A stretch of 39,715 bases of DNA from CAYPOY01 sp964412395 (GTDB lineage Bacteria > Chloroflexota > Anaerolineae > B4-G1): NCBI GenBank assembly GCA_964412395.1, contig CAYPOY010000004.1, positions 1-39,715 on the forward strand, given 5' to 3'. A program made the position numbers and the translations under genes. Positions within the stretch are counted from its first letter, which is position 1; every line of letters starts with the position of its first letter. Below, piece after piece: positions 1-8,490 of this stretch. The notes beneath the pieces were generated by a model. It was not told the DNA's origin. It ran no database searches and worked only from the letters and a program-made list of their open reading frames with translations.

Positions 1-568
1 TCTTATCCGAATCTGATAAGATCATGAGTATCCTGAATCCCCATTCCTTGTATGTTAGAATATCCGAAATGAACTGATCAGATTTATCATCGGCATAAAG
101 AATTACATTATGAACATTATGACCATTCACTCTGAAATATTTAAAGACCCGGAAAATAATCAGTCTGAAAATGAACAATGACAGAAGATTCACAACAGTG
201 AATGAAATGATCATATAGTGACTGAAGATATGAAGATCGAAAATGTGTTTATACAGGAAAATCAGAAGAAAGCCGATAAAATTAAAATTCAGCAGTTTAA
301 ATAGCACTGAAAGTGTTGATCTGGTCCTGGGAACATCTGAAATGTTCATCATCTTTAACAGCAATGCCCATGTCGGAATGATCAGCAACAACATATATAC
401 ATAATCAATGGTAAAAACAAAATAATTTGTTTCGATAAGATTTGCTATGTAGTATGCTGCAAAATAAGATATAACCGTAATAATGATATCAAGAAAGGGG
501 AATATTGCCTGTATCTTATTTGCTGAGAATAGATTCGTAATAACTTTATTTATCATCTTAAATCGCAT
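1..568 (-). CDS. Polyprenyl glycosylphosphotransferase (WcaJ-type), N-terminal part, cut by window edge
   Basis: About 189 codons are open from the ATG at 566-568 to the left edge, so the C-terminal catalytic domain lies outside the window. The visible part has several hydrophobic segments (FPFLDIIITVISYFAAYYI near residues 23-41, a second near 59-71, two more near 95-140). A soluble stretch containing NVILYADDKSDQF follows, which fits the nucleotide-binding-like domain of WcaJ/PssY-type initiating enzymes. Such enzymes move a sugar-1-phosphate from a nucleotide sugar onto undecaprenyl phosphate at the inner membrane, the first step of O-antigen or exopolysaccharide assembly. A second in-frame ATG at 554-556 would shorten the product by four residues. 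Position as the last gene of the minus-strand locus supports the call. The family assignment rests on architecture because the sugar transferase motif is not visible. Confidence 0.72.
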   Translation of the reverse strand, partial: MRFKMINKVITNLFSANKIQAIFPFLDIIITVISYFAAYYIANLIETNYFVFTIDYVYMLLLIIPTWALLLKMMNISDVPRTRSTLSVLFKLLNFNFIGFLLIFLYKHIFDLHIFSHYMIISFTVVNLLSLFIFRLIIFRVFKYFRVNGHNVHNVILYADDKSDQFISDILTYKEWGFRILMILSDSDK

Positions 569-768
569 AGGTTGTTGTGATATATGTGAGCAAATTTAAG
601 CATCTTTATGCCATCAAACAGCATATAATTAGTGAATAAGCTCAATATTTTGATCAAGACCGATTTTTATGGGACGGAACATATTTTACAATAGTCAGAA
701 CCGAATACCGAAAAATAAAAATTTATTTAACGCTATGCATTTATTCCAGGATTAACTACTAAAAATAG

Positions 769-3700
769 TTAGTCAAGGATCAATAATTTCTGAGTATTGA
801 TTACTTCATTTCTGTTATACAGCACTACCAGATATACTCCACTGTTTAACGAACTTATATTAAGTTCAACCGAATCTAGGTTAATCGTTGAAGTTATATC
901 TTCTGTGTAAAGTACTTTCCCGTATATATCAAGTATTTTGATAAAGTATCTTTCGGTAATGTCTGTGTTCCCTTCGGGATTTGTAAGTATTAACGTAACA
1001 AAATTGTTTGCCGGGTTTGGGTACAGGTGGAGTTTATATTCATGTGAATTCAGTACATAATCAAGATTGGAAAAGGGTGATGCAAGGTAATTGGTAAATA
1101 TTTCTTCAGGCGACAAAGAACGGTCATAAACCGCCAGGAGATAAATATCTCCCAGCCAGGGTGAGTCTTTATAAAAATTGTTCGCAATTAGTAGGGAATA
1201 GTCATTCTCCCAATTGGCATAATTTGCGGGTCTGTATCCTGTGATCATTTCTTCACCATTGACATATAGCTTTTCATTACCTGAATTACTGTGTGTGAAA
1301 ACTATATGTTGTAATATATCAGCATCTAGAGTTTCATTCAGAATTAACTCTGGCCTTCCATAGTCATCAGTTGTAGTAGTCCTTAAATTTGTAGAATAGA
1401 TTATTTTGTCAGGGTTTTGTGCATCAGTGTAAACATTGAGCGAAAATGCCTGTGACGAATTATTCTCAAGAGATAGAATTTTTGAGGTGTTCTGTGTTTG
1501 CAAACTATTGGTTTTTAACCAGCACTCAACGGTTATTTCGTTTGTAAATTTGCATGCGTTGCTAATTTTCAATGCATCTCCAAGTGAATTAAGCAGGGTA
1601 CCTGAAATAATTTTAAGTTTTCCATTTGCACTAGCATCAATCTTATCAGGATCCCGGATTTCCAGATCCAAAGGAATATCGAATCCGGAACGATCAGGAA
1701 CGAGAGATTTCGAAAAGGATGAAAAATTGTATTCAGCAATCAAGCCATCTTTAACTCTTAAAGTCTCATTCAGGGTAGGGCTTGAGATTCTGATCTCATT
1801 ACTATTATCAGATTCTCCCACCTCATTTATTGCACTAACAGTGTATAAATAGGTAACGCCTAGTTCTAGATAGGAATCAACATATGAAGATAGGTTTGGA
1901 GAGGTGGTATAAATAATTTCAAAATCCTCAGAAGGATATGGTGCACGTTTAATAATAAAACCTTGTTCATTGTATGAATTATCCCTCCATTTGAGAGATA
2001 TATTGTCTGTATTAATATCAGAAACATCCAATGAACTTGGAGGAGCTGGTAATTTCCCATCATAAGTAAATATGCGAACTGTATCTGAAAATGCAGAGTA
2101 CCCAAAATCATTAAAAGCTCTTAAAAGGTAATAATATACTGATAAAGGTTGAATATCGGAAGTGTCAGTATACTGTGTTATATCAGGCTCTGTTGAAAGA
2201 ATTCTATTAAATAAGAGTGTGCTGTCGGCTCGGTATAGTTCAAACCCATTTTCATTATTTGACATATCAGCCCATTCTAACTCAATTAAAAATGAGCCAA
2301 TATAGGGACTATTAAAGTTGATTGGCGCCCCTGGGGGTACGTCTTGGGGAGTAATAAATATATTCAAGGTGTTTGAAAAATTAGAATATCCGACGATGTT
2401 AAATGCTCTTATGCGGTATGAATAAGTTATATTTTCCTCGATGTCATTATCTACAAAAGTTGTTTGATTTGATTCCAAAAATCTTAATATGGTGAAATTG
2501 CCATTATTAATAGCTCTCTGGATTTGAAAACCTGATTCATTAGATGAATTATCTGTCCATTTAATCGTGGCTGAATTTTTAGAAATATTGGCAGAGGTAA
2601 CATTTGAAGGGGCAAGAGGCAAGGTAGCGATAGAATCAGGTAAAGTAGTAAGAGAAAATACAGGTGTAAATGCTGATTTTCCTACACTATTGAAAGCCAG
2701 TATTTTGTAATAATAGGTGGCATTTGCATCGAGTGATGAATTATTGAATTCAGTAGCATTGGCTGGAGTAATTCCGATTTTCACAAAGCCTTCTGTAGCA
2801 GAAGATGAACGGTAAATTTCAAACCCATCTTCATTATTCGAATTATCTGTCCATTTAATGGTGGCTGAATTTATAGTAATATTGGCAGAGGAGACATTTG
2901 AAGGGGCTAGAGGAAGGGTAACAACAGAACCATTAATTATTTTACGCCAATAATTAATGGTTCTGTTGGTCGGACTTAATGTGTTTCCCCGGGGAACATT
3001 AATGTTGCTTTTGAAAGTATATAGCATTACGTTATCAATTCTTAACCATTCAGATATAGGATTTCTCCAATCATCTGTACTTCCACCAAAAAAAGAATAT
3101 ATCCTCATACAGTCGATACCAAGATCAGCAGTATGCCTGAATAGTAAATGAGATACTTGGGTAACAAGTTTGCCATCAAAGTAGGCTTCAAGTATACCGT
3201 CATAATTACCTCTCCCCTCAGAATTTATGGTGTTTAAAACCATTCTATAGGTAATATTATGCCATTCACCCGGTTTACATTTAGATAGAGTTCCTGACCC
3301 ATATTCCATTATGGCAGAGGAAGGCAAAAAATTGGTAGTACTGGGATAATTTCTACCCCAAGGGTATGAATCACCATATTCCGTCGCTTTGGAATCGGGA
3401 AAGTATACATAGAAGACGATTTGACCATCTTCTTTGAACATAAGCCCGCCAGTAAATCCATCATAACCTGTAGGTACAATACCAGGATTTACAGTTCCAC
3501 CCTTAACTGAAGGTAGTTTACCTCCCATTTGGTATTGAAATCCTGGCATGAAATAAAGATCGTAGGAAATATATAATTCATTTTTTTTGTCTATAAAAGC
3601 CTCCCAAGACGTTCCTCCTTCACTTGAGCCAAGAGAATTTGCAGGGAAATTTATCTGAAGCGATTTTGTGGGATTAATATTATCATTGGTGTTACGAACA

Positions 3701-3897
3701 ATATCTGTTTCAGATAGACGTGAATTCCATGTAGGAGACAGCCAATCACTTTTCCATTCATCCACTAAATAATTTCCAAGTGTATTATTTTCAAAATCAT
3801 GTTTAAAAACAATATTCAGGTCATCAAGGCTATTTTGCGGAAAAATATTTAAGGTAATAAAAATCAAAAATATTGAACAAGTTGTAATTTGTTTCAT
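769..3897 (-). CDS. Secreted multidomain PL14-like protein with four FnIII domains, LamG domain and T9SS sorting domain
   Basis: 1042 residues. A signal peptide covers about residues 1-21. Residues 28-297 resemble polysaccharide lyase family 14: GGKLPSV with K127, then GFTGGLM, then FYVYF with Y163 and Y165. Four fibronectin III domains follow (about 329-418, 427-515, 521-613, 617-707). A LamG/concanavalin-like domain lies at about 717-935. From about 957 there is a T9SS type A sorting domain (LYPNPANN, GVYLVVLY, ending KLLILD). It should be exported by Sec, then T9SS, and held at the cell surface. PL14 enzymes cleave alginate or glucuronan by beta-elimination. Here the family's Ser and Arg positions are T149 and G151, so lyase activity is uncertain. 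The neighbouring 4242-7334 protein shares the first ~320 residues. The FnIII copies 1 and 2 are nearly identical at DNA level over part of their length. Confidence 0.8.
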   Translation of the reverse strand: MKQITTCSIFLIFITLNIFPQNSLDDLNIVFKHDFENNTLGNYLVDEWKSDWLSPTWNSRLSETDIVRNTNDNINPTKSLQINFPANSLGSSEGGTSWEAFIDKKNELYISYDLYFMPGFQYQMGGKLPSVKGGTVNPGIVPTGYDGFTGGLMFKEDGQIVFYVYFPDSKATEYGDSYPWGRNYPSTTNFLPSSAIMEYGSGTLSKCKPGEWHNITYRMVLNTINSEGRGNYDGILEAYFDGKLVTQVSHLLFRHTADLGIDCMRIYSFFGGSTDDWRNPISEWLRIDNVMLYTFKSNINVPRGNTLSPTNRTINYWRKIINGSVVTLPLAPSNVSSANITINSATIKWTDNSNNEDGFEIYRSSSATEGFVKIGITPANATEFNNSSLDANATYYYKILAFNSVGKSAFTPVFSLTTLPDSIATLPLAPSNVTSANISKNSATIKWTDNSSNESGFQIQRAINNGNFTILRFLESNQTTFVDNDIEENITYSYRIRAFNIVGYSNFSNTLNIFITPQDVPPGAPINFNSPYIGSFLIELEWADMSNNENGFELYRADSTLLFNRILSTEPDITQYTDTSDIQPLSVYYYLLRAFNDFGYSAFSDTVRIFTYDGKLPAPPSSLDVSDINTDNISLKWRDNSYNEQGFIIKRAPYPSEDFEIIYTTSPNLSSYVDSYLELGVTYLYTVSAINEVGESDNSNEIRISSPTLNETLRVKDGLIAEYNFSSFSKSLVPDRSGFDIPLDLEIRDPDKIDASANGKLKIISGTLLNSLGDALKISNACKFTNEITVECWLKTNSLQTQNTSKILSLENNSSQAFSLNVYTDAQNPDKIIYSTNLRTTTTDDYGRPELILNETLDADILQHIVFTHSNSGNEKLYVNGEEMITGYRPANYANWENDYSLLIANNFYKDSPWLGDIYLLAVYDRSLSPEEIFTNYLASPFSNLDYVLNSHEYKLHLYPNPANNFVTLILTNPEGNTDITERYFIKILDIYGKVLYTEDITSTINLDSVELNISSLNSGVYLVVLYNRNEVINTQKLLILD
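2547..2919. repeat. Two direct DNA repeats inside FnIII-coding region
   Basis: Segments 2547-2625 and 2841-2919 are collinear and nearly identical, 294 bases apart. They share long identical blocks such as aattatctgtccatttaat, atattggcagagg and acatttgaaggggc. They encode the start of FnIII domains 1 and 2 (SNVxSANI, NSATIKWTDNS). The 294-base period is 98 codons, one FnIII unit, so this is an in-frame domain duplication that has had little time to diverge. Confidence 0.85.
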
Positions 3898-4241
3898 AAT
3901 TAAAAAATGCTATTTCAGAGAAGTTAGTAGTAGTTTTATCAATAAAAACTTATGGTTCGTCAATTTAGTATTTGCAATGATACTATTTTTAAAGAAATAA
4001 TGCTGAGAAAAAATTATGAATAAATGGTTAAATCTATCAAAAAATCATTTTTATTGATGTTATCATAACGTGATGATATGTTTTTTAAATCATGATTAAA
4101 CCTGCTACTATATTGAAATAATAGAATAAAAAGGAGAGAAATTCACGAATCTATCATAATCATTGCATAAACCGATTCCATAATAGAAGTCCTGACAGGT
4201 TTGCATAACCTGTCAGGACTGAAAAATCATATATTTTTTTA
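3898..4241. other. Intergenic region between the two PL14-like genes
   Basis: 344 bases with no credible gene. It holds a perfect hairpin at 4188-4220 just past the stop of the upstream gene (in minus-strand order). The remainder is very AT-rich and should contain the promoter of the 769-3897 gene if that gene has its own. I found no clean Bacteroidota -33/-7 pair; TATCATTG on the minus strand, close to the TAnnTTTG pattern, is only a weak candidate. Confidence 0.5.
4188..4220. terminator. Perfect 14-bp inverted repeat, probable terminator or dispersed palindrome
   Basis: The left arm at 4188-4201 (AGTCCTGACAGGTT) is the exact reverse complement of the right arm at 4207-4220, with a 5-base TGCAT loop. 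It begins 21 bases past the stop of the minus-strand gene 4242-7334, the right place for a terminator. On the minus strand the bases after the stem are TTCTATTATGG, so a strong U-tract is lacking. On the plus strand the stem is followed by GAAAAATC. A REP-like dispersed palindrome is an alternative. Confidence 0.6.
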
Positions 4242-7200
4242 TTAATGAAGTATTAGCAACTTTTCAGTTATTGTTTTATCTACCGTCTGCAATAGAAAAT
4301 AATATAGACCATTTATTTTATCGCTTAGATCAATGCTTTCATATCCATATGTCTTTGCCGGGATTTCTTTTGAATAAACAGTCTTGCCTGTTTGGTCGAT
4401 TACTTTTAAAATTGATGGCTGTTCATCGGATGAATCTGTTTTATCTATTCCGACATTGACATGACCCCTGCTTGGGTTAGGATAAACACTGAAGGTGTTA
4501 TCACTGTTATCTTGTGTGTTGTTAGCGATACTTGTAATACCCGATATTATTTCTGAGATTCCAATATCAGGAAATCCAGCATATGGCACGCTCACTCCAA
4601 AGTAATCTCTCTCGAGGCCAACAACCTTCCCTGCATTAATTGCAGGTGAATTTTGAGTTATTGAGAAATTATCATTGTACATATCGACAAATTGAGGGTC
4701 TTTACAGAATGAATTGATATCAATCTGATAATCATTTTTAAAGTCAGACAAGCTGTTGTATGTTTTATCTGCAATTTCAATAAAGCCGTCGCGCTTGGGA
4801 TAGAAGATATTATTGTCCGATAGAAATGTATCTAATTTAAGATTTAATGCTATATCACCATCCTTAGAAAGATAAAAGATATTGTTATAAAGTAAAAGAT
4901 ATCCATATGATGTAGAGACTCCGCTTTCATTTTCATAAAATACATTGTTGTAAATATTAGTTGTCGAAGTCAAACTGGCTATTTCAATGGCTTTATAATT
5001 GCTCTTAAAAATGTTATAATAAACATTGTTTAAAGTCGCCAAGGAATAGATACCCATAATACAGTTATTAAAAGTGTTGTATTTCAGGGTTATTTGTTTG
5101 CCTTCTATTATTCTTACTCCATTGTCAGAATTTTCTATAATACAGTTCTGTATAGTATACTCACTTGAAGCATTACCCAACAAGTATATACCGCCAATTG
5201 CATTATCTGCTATGATGTGAATATCTGCTATGTACAGATTATCTTTATCTAATGCCTGTATTGCATAACTCTCTGAAGTACTTTCGATTATAGGAAAATC
5301 TCCTTCTCCATATGAACCCAATGTAGCATCGTCACAATAAATACTTATCTTATCTTCATTAGCAGTTGTCCCTCTTTTTTGGAAATATTTATAACCATTT
5401 TCCCACGTTATGTCTTTCCATGAGTTAAAAGGATGCTCAAGTGATCCATTTTCAGATATGTCGTTCACGTTTGTAGGATCAATATATACTATCCTGGGAT
5501 CGGGAACTAAACGGATAGTGATTATTGCCTGATTATCCATTATTTCTTGTCCATTATCTTCAACACGAATAACCAATTCATATTGTAACTGCTCATAGTT
5601 AAATATTTCATTGTTAGATGTCGAAATTTCGCCTGTTGCCTGATCTAGTATAAATAAATTTTGGTCATTGCCAGAAATAATTGTATAAGTTAATACTTGT
5701 CCCTGATCCGGATCTGAAGCAGAAACGAATCCCAGGTGAGGAGCTTCATAATTAATTTCATCAACAATCAGGGTCTGGTTCTGTATTCGAGGTTGATTGT
5801 TCACAACAAGTTCACTATCATTCATCTCAGTCATAATCAAACTATTTAAAAAACCATAGGAGAATGAACTACCACTCCATGAAATATCTATATTGTTGGA
5901 TGACGGTTTAATTATCCATGAAACAGTATTATGTGTATTATTAGCAACATTAAGTGATTTGGTAATATTTGAAATCGTGTAGTTAGTTACATAATCTCCA
6001 GCGGAAAATGATCCAAGAATTTCAAATTTATATATTTTACTTTCGTCAAGATTCATAATTTGAATTGTTTTTGTTGAGTAATTATCTGCCCGCCAACTTG
6101 TCCTCATAACTTCGTCGGGATATATACCTGGATAGGAACCGTATATTGAAGTATATATTTCGCTGGAGGCAACAAACAAATCAAGATCAGTTAGTTGACC
6201 TTTACCATTTTTGAGATGGTGTATTGTCCCATTGGAACTAGTAATTAAGTTGTTCCAGTCAGATGATGCAGCAATTTGTTCATCTTGAATAAAGTTAATT
6301 TTGATATTATTTAATGAACTTGTTGTATCAGAAGAATCTACAGGTACTGGTTCAGGCGTGGTGTTGTCAAAATTTCGCCAATAATTAATGGTACGATCAG
6401 TAGGGCTAAGGGTGTTGCCTCTTGGAACACTAATTTCGTCTTTAAATGTATATAAAAGGAAATTATCAAAATTAACCCATTCATTAATAGGATTGCGCCA
6501 ATCGTCCGTACTACCGCCAAAAAAAGAATACAACCTCATTGCATCAATACCTATATCTTGTGTATGTCTGAATAGAATTTGAGAAACTTGGGTTACAAGC
6601 TTCCCGTCAAAATAAGCCTCCATAATTCCGTCATAATTTCCTCCTCCACCAGATTTAACTGTATTGAGAACCATCCTGTACGTTATATTATGCCAGGTTC
6701 CGGGGTTTGCATAAGAAATATCACCACTTGCATAATTCACATTAACCTTTGAAGGGGCAAATGAGGTTTCATTATAACCCTTCGATCCCCAAAAAACGGT
6801 AATTCCTCCTTCCCTTGGAGAATCAGCATAGTAGATATAAAAGACAATTCCCCCATTTTCTTTAAACATGAGTCCTCCTGTAAATCCATCATAGCCTGTT
6901 GGTTTTGTATTCGCTGTAATATACCCGCCTTGCACGGAAGGTAGTTTTCCTCCCATTTGATACTGAAAACCTGGCATGAACATCACATCGTAAGAAACAT
7001 ATAACTCAGAATATTTAGGTTGAAGTGCAGTACTCCAGTATGCTCCTCCTTCGTTTGATCCTAATGAATTAGCTGGAAAATTAAGTTTTAATGCTTTTGA
7101 TGGATTAGTAGTATTCTCTTTATCTTGAACAATTTCTGTAGTTGGCTGTCTGCTATTCCACTCCGGATAAAGCCAATCCTCTTTATACTCTTCTTGTAAG

Positions 7201-7334
7201 TAATTACCAAGCGTATTGTTATTAAAGTCATGTTTGAAAATAATATTAAGATCATCCAGACTATTTTGACCTGTAAGTGAAATGTTTATTGCTACCAGCA
7301 ATATAACTGTAAAGAAATTAAATACTTTAATCAT
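4242..7334 (-). CDS. Secreted PL14-like protein with jelly-roll, cadherin-like, beta-helix and T9SS sorting domains
   Basis: 1030 residues. A signal peptide covers about 1-22. The PL14-like domain (about 30-300) has GGKLPSV with K130, GFTGGLM with T152 and G154, and FYIYY with Y166 and Y168. Residues about 341-505 look like a carbohydrate-binding jelly-roll often attached to secreted esterases (YPDEVM, SYGFLNSLIM). A cadherin-like repeat follows (about 513-610: ASDPDQGQ, LDQATGEIS), then a right-handed parallel beta-helix (about 614-900) with repeated NNVFYEN and YNNIFY turns. A T9SS sorting domain starts near 949 (VYPNPSRG) and ends KLLILH. The beta-helix could be a second catalytic module, since many polysaccharide lyases and epimerases use this fold, but no active site is evident. 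The start is supported by a strong Shine-Dalgarno at 7342-7346. It is paralogous to 769-3897 over the N-terminal third only. Confidence 0.8.
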   Translation of the reverse strand: MIKVFNFFTVILLVAINISLTGQNSLDDLNIIFKHDFNNNTLGNYLQEEYKEDWLYPEWNSRQPTTEIVQDKENTTNPSKALKLNFPANSLGSNEGGAYWSTALQPKYSELYVSYDVMFMPGFQYQMGGKLPSVQGGYITANTKPTGYDGFTGGLMFKENGGIVFYIYYADSPREGGITVFWGSKGYNETSFAPSKVNVNYASGDISYANPGTWHNITYRMVLNTVKSGGGGNYDGIMEAYFDGKLVTQVSQILFRHTQDIGIDAMRLYSFFGGSTDDWRNPINEWVNFDNFLLYTFKDEISVPRGNTLSPTDRTINYWRNFDNTTPEPVPVDSSDTTSSLNNIKINFIQDEQIAASSDWNNLITSSNGTIHHLKNGKGQLTDLDLFVASSEIYTSIYGSYPGIYPDEVMRTSWRADNYSTKTIQIMNLDESKIYKFEILGSFSAGDYVTNYTISNITKSLNVANNTHNTVSWIIKPSSNNIDISWSGSSFSYGFLNSLIMTEMNDSELVVNNQPRIQNQTLIVDEINYEAPHLGFVSASDPDQGQVLTYTIISGNDQNLFILDQATGEISTSNNEIFNYEQLQYELVIRVEDNGQEIMDNQAIITIRLVPDPRIVYIDPTNVNDISENGSLEHPFNSWKDITWENGYKYFQKRGTTANEDKISIYCDDATLGSYGEGDFPIIESTSESYAIQALDKDNLYIADIHIIADNAIGGIYLLGNASSEYTIQNCIIENSDNGVRIIEGKQITLKYNTFNNCIMGIYSLATLNNVYYNIFKSNYKAIEIASLTSTTNIYNNVFYENESGVSTSYGYLLLYNNIFYLSKDGDIALNLKLDTFLSDNNIFYPKRDGFIEIADKTYNSLSDFKNDYQIDINSFCKDPQFVDMYNDNFSITQNSPAINAGKVVGLERDYFGVSVPYAGFPDIGISEIISGITSIANNTQDNSDNTFSVYPNPSRGHVNVGIDKTDSSDEQPSILKVIDQTGKTVYSKEIPAKTYGYESIDLSDKINGLYYFLLQTVDKTITEKLLILH

Positions 7335-7729
7335 CGCATATCCTCCATTTGTTAGTAATGAAATTTCTTATTAATGTTTTTGACTAAACCTAATCAAACT
7401 TTGACCAGTATACGGATTATGATGACGAACGTTCCGTAATTTAGAATGATATAAATCGCCGAAATGCAGTAAGGTATGATTTTCATATAGTTTAGTGAAT
7501 AATTTATATTCTTTCTTAATAGTTTAGGTAACCGATCAGGAAACGGATTGCCCCAAGCTTGCACAACTTCGCTCACGACTTGCTTATCCCATAATGTGTG
7601 CTCTGGAAAAATGGATTGTAAGTTACATGCGTAAAGTATTATCCAATGGAAAAATGAGTCAGGCTTTAGCCAATACATTCTCGCTGTTCCATAGGTTTTC
7701 ATAATATCACCAATCCGTATTTGTTACTA
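7335..7729. other. Intergenic region upstream of the PL14-like gene, no recognised gene
   Basis: 395 bases between the IS remnant and the PL14-like gene. A minus-strand frame of 102 codons at 7394-7702 is open, and its first half (WLKPDSFFHW, VVQAWGNPFPDRLPK) looks more protein-like than its AT-rich second half. I recognise no family and see no good ribosome-binding site. It may be a short remnant of a disrupted gene. The promoter for the downstream PL14-like gene should lie here. Confidence 0.4.
7342..7346 (-). promoter_or_regulatory. Strong GGAGG ribosome-binding site for the 4242-7334 gene
   Basis: The minus strand reads GGAGG, seven bases, then ATG at 7332-7334. Such a full Shine-Dalgarno is uncommon in Bacteroidota and fixes the start codon. 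Confidence 0.65.
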
Positions 7730-8350
7730 TTAACCAGTCTTATATGGCTCAATGATTGCTGGTTCGTGCGTCATAATAAAAAAAGCTATGGCCTTCTTTC
7801 ATAAATCGGCCAGTGTTTGTATGGAGTGTTCTTTCAAAAGCTCAACCACATTGCTACCACGTTCGCCCAGTTGATTAATCATATGTGATATTTGGAGTAA
7901 CTGGTAGTAGTTTTGCATCGCAGTATACGAAACACACGAGAAGTTATGCTTTAATCCATACCCAAGGTTCTTTTGTGTATTAAAACCTTCGTTTTCAATT
8001 TTCCATCTTAGCCGCCCACTGTCACCAGTGGTTACTACATTTTCGTTGGTTTTGGGCACAGCTATCAAATGAAATTTTTCTGAAAAACGAAATTTTCGAA
8101 AAATCTTTTGCTCAATGAGGTTACTAACCAAATGTGCTTTTAGGTTTTCGAGTTGTTCGCACATTAAGTTGCGAAGTACATGATCAAAGGCATCGGTATG
8201 TGGCAGGTTAAGTTTAAAGTGCCGATAAAAGTTTTTTCTGAAATAATCTTCTCGTCTATCATTTTTGTAGGCGTTACGGGAGGTTTCCTTGAAAATGAAC
8301 ATGAATAGTCCGCCCGTTAATAGTTCAGTTTTATTTTCAAGAAGATTTTT
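7730..8350 (-). pseudogene. IS4-like DDE transposase remnant (internal deletion, in-frame stop, truncated N-terminus)
   Basis: The minus-strand frame is open from 8350 with no normal start, reads NKTELLTGGLFMFIFKET and continues through SRNAYKNDRRE. This matches the N-terminal region of a Bacteroidota/Deltaproteobacteria IS4-type transposase. At FHLIAV the text jumps to PKTNENVVTTGDSGRLRW. In relatives the corresponding segment continues DGTG and holds the first catalytic Asp plus much of the core, so an internal deletion has removed the active site. The C-terminal part RWKIENEGFNTQKN and NYYQLLQISHMINQL is conserved. A TGA at 7799-7801 falls where a Trp is expected (TLADL*KKAIAFF), and the frame then runs to TAA at 7730-7732. 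It cannot be active. No convincing terminal inverted repeats were found. Confidence 0.8.
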
Positions 8351-8490
8351 TTAAGGCTGAATTATTGAAGTTACTAATCATTTATTGCTATAGCATATTT
8401 AACTGATTTTGAATTTCTTTAATATTGTGTGATCAATTAACTTCTAAATTATTAGGCCCCTTTTATTTAAGAATTCCAGAGAAAATCAAT

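Noticed and set aside
1436..1852. 138-codon plus frame
   Set aside because: Antisense shadow of the LamG-coding part of the 769-3897 gene.
7394..7702. 102-codon minus-strand frame between the IS remnant and the PL14-like gene
   Set aside because: No recognisable domain, no ribosome-binding site, and the second half reads like translated AT-rich spacer. Possibly a gene fragment, but not supportable as a CDS.
7726..8324. 9-base inverted repeat ACTATTAAC/GTTAATAGT considered as IS terminal repeats
   Set aside because: The right copy lies inside the transposase coding text (ELLTGG), so it cannot be the element's end; a 9-base match in AT-rich DNA is expected by chance.
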